Source: Anaerorhabdus sp036641015 (GTDB taxonomy: Bacteria; Bacillota_I; Bacilli_A; Erysipelotrichales; Erysipelotrichaceae). From it: 31,707 nt of DNA. The DNA lies in NCBI RefSeq assembly GCF_036641015.1, contig NZ_JAVWFO010000018.1, positions 1 through 31,707 of the forward strand, in the 5' to 3' direction. Under the pieces are notes generated by a model, which had not been told where the DNA came from, ran no database searches, and saw only the letters and a program-made list of their open reading frames with translations. A program made the translations under genes and the position numbers. Shown in pieces: positions 16,605-22,881 of the stretch (positions are counted from its first letter, which is position 1; every line of letters starts with the position of its first letter).

Positions 16605-17711
16605 ATGAATTGTTATGAAAAAATAGGTTTACAAAGAGTTATTAATGCAAGTGGACGAATGACTGCATTAGGTGTATCTACACTTAGTGAAGGTGTTGCA
16701 AAAGCAGCGATTGAAGGCGGAAGTTCTTATGTTGTCATTGATGACTTAATTGATTCAGCAGGTACTATTATTTCTACTTATACAGGTGGAGAGGATAGTT
16801 GTGTTACAAGCAGTGCATCCGCAGGGATTGCAATATCTGTTGCAGGATTAATTTCGCAAGGTAAAAAATCAATTATTGAAAGATTACCTTACTCAGAAGG
16901 ATTAAAAAATGAAGTTGTTCTTCAAAAAGGACATGTAGTTCAATTTGGTGCACCTATTACATCAATGATTCGTTTAGGTGGTGGAGTTCCTATTGAAGTT
17001 GGTATGGCAAACTCAGTTGCTGAGCAAGATGTGGAAGAAGCTATTACTGATAAAACAGTAGCTCTAATTTATATCAAGAGTCATCACTGTATTCAAAAAG
17101 GAATGTTAAGTATTGAAAAAATGTTAGAAATTGCACATCGTCATAATTTGCCTTTAGTTATTGATGCTGCGGCAGAAGAAGATATGAAAAAATATATTGC
17201 ACTAGGTGCAGATCTTGTAATCTATAGTGGTGCTAAAGCTTTGGAAGCTACTACTTCGGGTTTTGTAACGGGAAAGAAAGAATATATTTCGTATTGTAAA
17301 AAACAATATAAAGGTATAGCTCGTCCAATGAAGATTGGTAAAGAAGGAATCATGGGTTTACTTCAAGCACTTGAAGAATATGAACATAAAGATATGGTTA
17401 AGTATGTTGCTTCTCAACATGAAATTGTTTCTTACTTAATTGAAAATATTAATAAGATATTAGGTTGTAAAGCATATGAAATTCAAGATGAAGCAGGTCG
17501 TGAAATCTATCGTTGCCAAGTCAAAATTGATGAAAAGGAAGTAGGGAAAACAGCAGTGCAAATTGATAAAGAATTACGTGAAGGTAATCCATCAATTCAC
17601 TGTAGAACTCACCTATTGACTCAAGGAATGCTTTCGTTTGATCCTCGACCTATGGTTGAAGGAGATAAAGAATTAGTAGTAGAAAAAATGAAGAAAATAA
17701 TAGAGGGTTAA
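16605..17711 (+). CDS. dgaE: SelA-related PLP enzyme, DgaE family (putative amino-sugar-acid ammonia lyase)
   Basis: The 368 residues have the SelA-like aminotransferase fold: the cofactor aspartate D187 in VIDAAAEED and the Schiff-base lysine K211 in IYSGAKALEAT. In Salmonella, DgaE converts D-glucosaminate-6-phosphate to 2-keto-3-deoxygluconate-6-phosphate and ammonia. The next gene encodes the matching aldolase, which supports this reaction or one on a related amino acid sugar. The symbol is by family and context, not by proven orthology. The stop overlaps the start of the next gene by one base. Confidence 0.8.
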   Translation: MNCYEKIGLQRVINASGRMTALGVSTLSEGVAKAAIEGGSSYVVIDDLIDSAGTIISTYTGGEDSCVTSSASAGIAISVAGLISQGKKSIIERLPYSEGLKNEVVLQKGHVVQFGAPITSMIRLGGGVPIEVGMANSVAEQDVEEAITDKTVALIYIKSHHCIQKGMLSIEKMLEIAHRHNLPLVIDAAAEEDMKKYIALGADLVIYSGAKALEATTSGFVTGKKEYISYCKKQYKGIARPMKIGKEGIMGLLQALEEYEHKDMVKYVASQHEIVSYLIENINKILGCKAYEIQDEAGREIYRCQVKIDEKEVGKTAVQIDKELREGNPSIHCRTHLLTQGMLSFDPRPMVEGDKELVVEKMKKIIEG

Positions 17712-18445
17712 TGATGACAAATTATTATAACGGAAGAATTTGCTTAAATGTATTAGCAGGAAGCAAAGAAAATGCAAAAGAAGTATACCAAGCAGCTGAA
17801 AAGAATGCATTAGTTGGAGTATTATCAATAAACTACCCAACAACAGAAGCAGCTGTGGAAGATATGAAAGACTACATGGAAATTCTTGAAGGAAATCTAT
17901 CGGTAGGATTGGGAGCTGGAAATCCTAAGCAATGTTTAGTTGTAGGAGATATTGCAAAAGATATTAAAGCAAACCATTTCAATCAAGTATTCACATCAGT
18001 GGCATATACACGTGCAAACGTAGGAAATAATGAATCATTAATTAACTGTCTAGTATCACCAACAGGTAAACCAGGATATGTAAAGATATCAACAGGACCG
18101 CTAAGTTCACAAGCAGAAGAGCCAGCAATTGTATCAATCGATACAGCGGCTAAAATGTGTAAGGATATGGGTGGAACATCATTGAAATTCTTTCCAATGA
18201 AAGGTTTAAGTTGTAAAGAAGAATTAGTGGAAGTAGCAAAAGCATGTGCAAAAAATGATTTAATTATTGAACCTACGGGTGGTATAGATTTAGAAAACTT
18301 TAAAGAGATATGTGAAATTTGTATTGCGGCAGGAGTAAATAAAATGATTCCTCATGTTTATAGTTCAATCATTGATTCTGAAACAGGAAACACTCGTCCT
18401 GAAGATGTTAAAACATTAATGGATATTGTTAAATCATTAGTGTAG
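17711..18445 (+). CDS. dgaF: KDGP-aldolase-like protein, DgaF/EF_0839 family
   Basis: This 244-residue TIM-barrel-type aldolase (starts ATG 17711 or the adjacent 17714) has the probable Schiff-base region SLKFFPMKGL and the phosphate-binding EPTGGIDLENF. In the Salmonella pathway DgaF cleaves 2-keto-3-deoxy-6-phosphogluconate to pyruvate and glyceraldehyde-3-phosphate, the step after DgaE. The one-base overlap with the DgaE gene implies translational coupling and supports consecutive steps. Confidence 0.82.
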   Translation: MMTNYYNGRICLNVLAGSKENAKEVYQAAEKNALVGVLSINYPTTEAAVEDMKDYMEILEGNLSVGLGAGNPKQCLVVGDIAKDIKANHFNQVFTSVAYTRANVGNNESLINCLVSPTGKPGYVKISTGPLSSQAEEPAIVSIDTAAKMCKDMGGTSLKFFPMKGLSCKEELVEVAKACAKNDLIIEPTGGIDLENFKEICEICIAAGVNKMIPHVYSSIIDSETGNTRPEDVKTLMDIVKSLV

Positions 18446-18459
18446 TTGAGTATTGATAA

Positions 18460-19131
18460 ATGATAAAAGCAATTCTATTTGATTTTGATGATACGCTAAT
18501 AAACAGAAGAAAAGCTTCATATGCAATGTATAAAAATATCTTAAAGGATAATACAAATCATCATCCAGAATCGATACTTTTTGAAGCAATTCTACAAGAT
18601 ATGATTACTTGGGATCAATATGGTAATACCAATAAAAACTACGTTAGTGATCAATTGAAAAAGAAATACAATATAGTTCTTAAAATTGATGATCTAAATA
18701 ATTATTGGGAAACAAACTTTTGGGAATATACTGTTGTATCTGATGATGCAATAAGTGTACTTCAAGAATTAAAGAAAAAATATAAATTAGGTGTAATAAC
18801 CAATGGTAATAAATATGGGCAATTTAAGAAAGTAGAGTTTTCAGGGTTAATAGATTATTTTAATTGTGTTGTGGTAAGTGGAGATTACGATGTTCATAAA
18901 CCTGATAAACTTTTATTTGATAAAAGTATTGAACAATTACAAATAGAACCTAATGAAGCAATCTATGTCGGCGACACCTTCTCAAATGATATCTATGGAG
19001 CTATAAATGCTGGTTTAATACCAGTATGGATATGGCCATCAAGTACACGCTATTGCGATTATTCAGTACATAGAATATTTAAACTTTCAGAATTACCAGA
19101 TTTAGTTGAACAAATAAATAATGATTTATAA
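18460..19131 (+). CDS. HAD-superfamily hydrolase, YjjG/YfnB-like
   Basis: This 223-residue subfamily I HAD phosphatase has nucleophile D8 and D10 in FDFDDTL, motif II in VITNGN, lysine in HKPDKLLF, and VGDTFSNDI as motif IV. It resembles YjjG/YfnB nucleotide or sugar phosphatases. It lies 14 bases after the aldolase gene with only a weak ribosome site and shares the terminator at 19136, so it is the last gene of the operon. It could act on a phosphorylated pathway intermediate or be a general housekeeping phosphatase. Confidence 0.82.
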   Translation: MIKAILFDFDDTLINRRKASYAMYKNILKDNTNHHPESILFEAILQDMITWDQYGNTNKNYVSDQLKKKYNIVLKIDDLNNYWETNFWEYTVVSDDAISVLQELKKKYKLGVITNGNKYGQFKKVEFSGLIDYFNCVVVSGDYDVHKPDKLLFDKSIEQLQIEPNEAIYVGDTFSNDIYGAINAGLIPVWIWPSSTRYCDYSVHRIFKLSELPDLVEQINNDL

Positions 19132-19135
19132 GATG

Positions 19136-19157
19136 AAGTCCGAGAGGACTTTTTCTT
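19136..19157 (+). terminator. Terminator of the PRD-regulator/DgaEF operon
   Basis: AAGTCC (19136-19141), GNRA-type loop GAGA, GGACTT (19146-19151), then TTTCTT. Confidence 0.8.
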
Positions 19158-19158
19158 G

Positions 19159-19167
19159 TGGTATAAT
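19159..19167 (+). promoter_or_regulatory. Extended -10 promoter of proC
   Basis: TG-G-TATAAT (TATAAT 19162-19167) begins right behind the preceding terminator; no consensus -35 is seen. A start near 19174 would exclude the upstream GTG at 19170 as the proC start. Confidence 0.6.
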
Positions 19168-19190
19168 CAGTGAAAAGGATGATGATAAAT

Positions 19191-19997
19191 ATGAAAAATA
19201 AGAAAATAGCCTTCATTGGTTGTGGCAACATGGCGACAGCAATAGTTGCGGGCTTATGTGCAAATGAAAATATAAACCCCAAAAATATTATTGTATCTAG
19301 ACGAACAGAAAATAAGTTAAAGGAAATAGAAGCCAAGTATCATGTAAATACAACTATAAATAACAATGTGGCATGTGAGACTGCGGACATTGTATGTTTA
19401 TGTGTTAAACCCTATTTATTAGAAGATGTTGCAGCTGAAATATATAATTCAATTCCATTAGAAGCAACAATTGTTTCGATTGCAGCAGGAGTATCATTAG
19501 CTAAGCTACATAATTTATTTCCGAATCATAAGTATATATTTAGAGCAATGCCAAATACACCTGCTCAAGTACAAGAAGGTATGACAGCATTGTGTATTCA
19601 AGAAGCAGATATGAATAATCAACGTGTTCAAGATTTAATAGAACTATTCTCATGTTGTGGCAAATGTGAGGTAATTACCGAGGATAACCTATCAGCTTTT
19701 ATTGGCGTAAGTGGTTCATCACCTGCATATGTTTATATGATGATCGAAGCTATGGCAGATGCTGGAGTAAAAGAAGGCTTATCAAGAAATCAAGCATTAA
19801 AATTCTCAGCACAAGCAGTTTTGGGTGCAGCTAAGATGGTGCTAGAAACAAATGAGCATCCAGGAGAATTAAAAGACAAAGTAGCCTCACCAAGAGGAAC
19901 AACGATTGATGCAATTGCATCATTAGAAAAAAACGGATTTAGAAATGCCGTCATAGAGGCTGTTGTAACAGCATCAGAGAAAAATAAAAAAATGTAA
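19191..19997 (+). CDS. proC: Pyrroline-5-carboxylate reductase
   Basis: ProC makes L-proline from pyrroline-5-carboxylate with NAD(P)H, the last step of proline synthesis, in the cytoplasm. The 268 residues from ATG 19191 match the usual family length. The Rossmann motif FIGCGNMATAI opens the protein; GSSPAYVYMMIEAMADAG and ASPRGTTIDAI are the dimerisation and catalytic-domain signatures. The AAGGATGATG stretch upstream serves as ribosome site. In-frame ATGs at 19179 and 19182 are alternatives. It has its own promoter and terminator; proA/proB are not in the window. Confidence 0.95.
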   Translation: MKNKKIAFIGCGNMATAIVAGLCANENINPKNIIVSRRTENKLKEIEAKYHVNTTINNNVACETADIVCLCVKPYLLEDVAAEIYNSIPLEATIVSIAAGVSLAKLHNLFPNHKYIFRAMPNTPAQVQEGMTALCIQEADMNNQRVQDLIELFSCCGKCEVITEDNLSAFIGVSGSSPAYVYMMIEAMADAGVKEGLSRNQALKFSAQAVLGAAKMVLETNEHPGELKDKVASPRGTTIDAIASLEKNGFRNAVIEAVVTASEKNKKM

Positions 19998-20023
19998 AGG
20001 AATTCTATAACTGAATTCCTTTT
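19996..20023 (+). terminator. Terminator of proC
   Basis: A perfect 10-bp stem AAAGGAATTC (19996-20005) with GAATTCCTTT (20013-20022). It overlaps the proC stop codon and may work in both directions. Confidence 0.8.
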
Positions 20024-20062
20024 AAAAAAGAATTAACCTCCAAATAGTTTAGAAGTTAATTC
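20024..20062 (-). terminator. Terminator of the EAL gene
   Basis: Read on the minus strand, GAATTAAC/GTTAATTC (20055-20062 with 20030-20037) is followed by TTTTTT. Confidence 0.7.
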
Positions 20063-20080
20063 ATAGTGATAAATTATTAT

Positions 20081-22306
20081 TTAATCGTTTTCTTTTGTAA
20101 TATAAAGACTATCATTTAATAGATTTGTAAAATCTGATTCACTTAACGGTTTAGAGAAATAATAACCTTGGATAAAGTCGCAACCAACACTCTTTAAGAA
20201 TAATACTTGCGCATAGATTTCTACACCTTCAGCAACTATTTTCATATTTAAATCATGTACAAGAGAAACAATGTTTCTAATAATAGTTTTTGAACGAGCT
20301 TTTTCTTCTTCCATAGTAACCAATAAAAATCCACGATCAAGTTTTACTACATTCAAAGGCATAGAACGTAAAGAGTTGAGTGAAGAATAAGCTTGACCAA
20401 AGTCATCCATTGCAACTGAATAACCTTCTTGCTGAAGTTGTCCTAAAATAGAGATAGAAATATCAGAATCATATGTCATTGCAGTTTCGGTACATTCTAT
20501 TTCAATACAACTTTTTGGAAGATTATAATGATTGATAATTGTATTCAACATTGGGATAAAATCATTGCTGTATAAATGGACTCTAGAAAAGTTAGATGAA
20601 ATAGGAAATAAGTCTTTACCTTGATCAAGGCGATTTCGTTGAAATTTACAAACTTGTTCAAGTACATAGAAATCAAGTTTTTGAATTTGACCATTCTTTT
20701 CAAATAATTCAATAAAACTAGATGGTGGAATTATTATACCATCGTTATTAATCCAACGTACTAATGCTTCAGCTCCTACTATTTTATTTGTTTGAACATC
20801 GACCTTTGGTTGATAGTAGGCAACAAATTCATTTTGTATTAATGCTTGATCAAAGCGTGCAAGCATACGAGTTTCATTTTGTTGTATATCATGTAGATTT
20901 TTATCAAAGATTCGAATGAAAGTATTGGAATCGGTTTTCGCTATTTTCTTTGCCATGGCAGCATAATCAAACATTTTTGAAATTGGAATACTATGGTCGT
21001 CAACTATGTAGATACCAAAGTTAAAACGCATACTAGCATCAATAAGTTGACTTAAAATAAGGTTTGCACGTTTAATATCAGCAACTAATTCCTCAATGTT
21101 TTCTTTGTATGATATTACTCGAAAGTTATCTGCGTATGAGCGACATATAGCATCTTGCTCACAAAGGAATGAAGTGACTACCTCAACAATCTTCTTTAGA
21201 AGGATATCTCCTTGTTCTTTGCCATATAAATCATTGTAGCTACTGAAGTGTGAAATATCAAAATCGGTAATAAAGTAATGTTTATTTGAGTGACTAAGAA
21301 TTTTTGAAACTTGAAGTTCAAATCCTGCATCGGTATAAGCACCTGTCAAATTATCATTGGATAAGATAATTTTTTCTTTTTGTGAATTAATTAATCTTAC
21401 AACTAATATAAATAAAATTGAAACAATGGCAATACCTGCAAAAATCAGAAACCGATATTTGAAAACTATCTCGAAGAACGAATACTCATATGGATTATTA
21501 ATGATATAAGTCATTTGAATATTATTATATTCATCCTCACTTATTGCGGCTAGAGTTTTATTAACTATAGAAATAATCATTTGATTTTCAGGGGTATTCA
21601 CAGCCATAATAACACTGTCAACAACATGTTGATAAGGAGCTAAAACAGTAAGGTTATCATATAAAGGGCTTTGTAACTCATAAATACCTACATACCGACT
21701 CATCATTGCTAAATCTGCTTTACCTTGACTGACGGCTTTTATAACATCTTCGTTAGACGGGTATAGAATGAGTTCGTGATTAGGAAATTGTACTTTAGAA
21801 AATTCATAGCCGGCTTGATACCCTTGCATAACTGCGATTTTACCGGTTTTGAGGATAGCGGGATTCGTGTCTTTTTTAGCTATACAAGTCGCAGAACCAT
21901 CGCAAAAACGATCAGATAAAATTAAATTCTCATTTTGTTCAAAAACATCTAATCGAATAGTGCCAGCAACTATTTGAAACTTGTTATTAATTAGGGCTTC
22001 ATAAGGAGTTTTCTGTTCTATAGGCACACAAACAAATTCAAAATTCAATCCAGATAATTCAGAAATAAGATTAAGCATTTCAATGTTTGTTCCTTTAAAA
22101 GAGCCTTCTTCATATGGACAAGCGGATAATGGATAAACATGTGGTATTATTCCTGTTGTAATTGGATTTTGTTTAGTTTGCTCAATATATTCTTTCTCTT
22201 CAGCTGTAAATTCAATTTGATATTCAGCAAAAACACGGATTGGAGATAGCAATCCGATAGTTAATAAAAAAATACTAATTAAAAGTAATCTGAATGATTT
22301 ACTCAT
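20081..22306 (-). CDS. Membrane EAL-domain c-di-GMP phosphodiesterase with solute-binding sensor and degenerate GGDEF
   Basis: The 741-residue sensor protein begins with a signal peptide (1-28, ending VFA), followed by a periplasmic-type solute-binding domain like family 3 (about 45-270), a membrane helix (about 285-304), a GGDEF domain and an EAL domain (about 475-735). The GGDEF site is degenerate (YADNF 391-395), so no cyclase activity is expected. The EAL catalytic residues look intact: E513 in GAEALVRW, N572, E604, D634/D635 in DDFG, K655 and E693 in EGVE, with Q713. It should degrade c-di-GMP in response to an extracellular ligand, probably an amino acid. AGGAG precedes ATG 22306. It is a single-gene unit. 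Confidence 0.92.
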   Translation of the reverse strand: MSKSFRLLLISIFLLTIGLLSPIRVFAEYQIEFTAEEKEYIEQTKQNPITTGIIPHVYPLSACPYEEGSFKGTNIEMLNLISELSGLNFEFVCVPIEQKTPYEALINNKFQIVAGTIRLDVFEQNENLILSDRFCDGSATCIAKKDTNPAILKTGKIAVMQGYQAGYEFSKVQFPNHELILYPSNEDVIKAVSQGKADLAMMSRYVGIYELQSPLYDNLTVLAPYQHVVDSVIMAVNTPENQMIISIVNKTLAAISEDEYNNIQMTYIINNPYEYSFFEIVFKYRFLIFAGIAIVSILFILVVRLINSQKEKIILSNDNLTGAYTDAGFELQVSKILSHSNKHYFITDFDISHFSSYNDLYGKEQGDILLKKIVEVVTSFLCEQDAICRSYADNFRVISYKENIEELVADIKRANLILSQLIDASMRFNFGIYIVDDHSIPISKMFDYAAMAKKIAKTDSNTFIRIFDKNLHDIQQNETRMLARFDQALIQNEFVAYYQPKVDVQTNKIVGAEALVRWINNDGIIIPPSSFIELFEKNGQIQKLDFYVLEQVCKFQRNRLDQGKDLFPISSNFSRVHLYSNDFIPMLNTIINHYNLPKSCIEIECTETAMTYDSDISISILGQLQQEGYSVAMDDFGQAYSSLNSLRSMPLNVVKLDRGFLLVTMEEEKARSKTIIRNIVSLVHDLNMKIVAEGVEIYAQVLFLKSVGCDFIQGYYFSKPLSESDFTNLLNDSLYITKEND

Positions 22307-22364
22307 TTTATATCTCCTGTATTAGTAGGAATTAATAGGTCATAGAAAGCTAATGTGTAAATAT

Positions 22365-22393
22365 ATTTTATCATAAAGAGATACAGGCAACAA
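22365..22393 (-). promoter_or_regulatory. Possible promoter of the EAL gene
   Basis: On the minus strand, TTGTTG (22393-22388), 17 bases, TAAAAT (22370-22365). The -35 matches only three positions. Confidence 0.35.
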
Positions 22394-22445
22394 TGATTCA
22401 AGATGACTAAATATTACAGAATTCGTTAAAAAAGTCATTTTGATA

Positions 22446-22497
22446 ACATAATTTTACATATTCGACCCAAATTATTGCGTTAGAGTATTGGTATAGT
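22446..22497 (+). promoter_or_regulatory. Promoter and direct repeat of small-RNA locus 2
   Basis: Extended -10 TG-G-TATAGT (TATAGT 22492-22497). ACATA direct repeat at 22446 and 22456, -58 and -48 from the predicted start at 22504. Confidence 0.65.
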
Positions 22498-22503
22498 ATT
22501 TAT

Positions 22504-22606
22504 ACAAGCTAATAATAAGCTTGTGATACACAATTCCCCTGTTGTGTTATCGTTATTCTATCCCCTTATATAAAAAAAGAAGAACTCCCTTAGTGGAGTT
22601 TTTCTT
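22504..22606 (+). ncRNA. Small RNA, C-rich four-copy family, copy 2
   Basis: The roughly 103-nt predicted transcript has hairpin 1 ACAAGCT/AGCTTGT (22504-22510, 22518-22524), hairpin 2 GATACACAA with TTGTGTTATC (22525-22533, 22542-22551, one bulge) and loop TTCCCCTG, the motif ATTCTATCCCCTTATATA (22555-22572), and terminator AACTCC/GGAGTT (22583-22588, 22595-22600) with TTTCTT. Compared with copy 3, the last pair of hairpin 1 is T-A here and A-T there, a compensatory change. Function as a trans-acting regulator is inferred. Confidence 0.78.
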
Positions 22607-22648
22607 ATGTCGTAAAACTAGGTTACATAAAAATAAAATATAGGTATA

Positions 22649-22700
22649 ACATAATTTTACATAATCAACCCAAATTACTGCGTTTTGTTACTGGTATAGT
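22649..22700 (+). promoter_or_regulatory. Promoter and direct repeat of small-RNA locus 3
   Basis: Extended -10 TG-G-TATAGT (TATAGT 22695-22700). ACATA at 22649 and 22659, -58 and -48 from the predicted start at 22707. Confidence 0.65.
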
Positions 22701-22706
22701 ATTAGT

Positions 22707-22810
22707 ACAAGCAAATAATAATGCTTGTGATACACAATTCCCCTGTTGTGTTATCGTTATTCTATCCCCTTATATAAAAAAAGAAGAACTCCCTTAGCGG
22801 AGTTTTTCTT
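22707..22810 (+). ncRNA. Small RNA, C-rich four-copy family, copy 3
   Basis: The roughly 104-nt predicted transcript has hairpin 1 ACAAGCA/TGCTTGT (22707-22713, 22722-22728), hairpin 2 identical to copy 2 (22729-22737, 22746-22755, loop TTCCCCTG), motif ATTCTATCCCCTTATATA (22759-22776), and terminator AACTCC/GGAGTT (22787-22792, 22799-22804) with TTTCTT. It ends 70 bases before mutL and has its own terminator, so it is not a mutL leader unless readthrough is regulated. Confidence 0.78.
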
Positions 22811-22841
22811 ATGTCTCGTTCTATAAATTGGTGAGTAAAAA

Positions 22842-22850
22842 TGGTAAACT
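22842..22850 (+). promoter_or_regulatory. Probable extended -10 promoter of mutL
   Basis: TG-G-TAAACT (TAAACT 22845-22850), 31 bases before the mutL ATG and behind the terminator of small-RNA copy 3. No clear -35. Confidence 0.4.
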
Positions 22851-22881
22851 ATTACGTATAGATTAGAAGCGAGGAACTAGC

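Larger units (their letters stand above)
22443..22611 (+). repeat. Tandem intergenic repeat, unit 1
   Basis: It is nearly identical to 22646-22815 at an offset of 203-204 bases and contains promoter, small RNA and terminator. The gene-free stretch 22307-22881 consists of the EAL promoter region, these two units and the mutL promoter; I see no ORF in it. Confidence 0.85.
22646..22815 (+). repeat. Tandem intergenic repeat, unit 2
   Basis: Second unit of the tandem pair (see 22443-22611). Differences fall mainly in the region between the ACATA repeat and the -10, in the hairpin 1 loop and its closing pair, and at one terminator-loop base. Confidence 0.85.

Noticed and set aside
22443..22815. 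6S RNA, riboswitch or mobile MITE as explanation of the repeated intergenic elements
   Set aside because: 6S RNA is longer and has a large central bubble in one long stem; each copy ends in its own terminator far from the next start, unlike a riboswitch leader; no terminal inverted repeats or target duplications are seen, and stems diverge with pairing kept, which DNA elements would not do.
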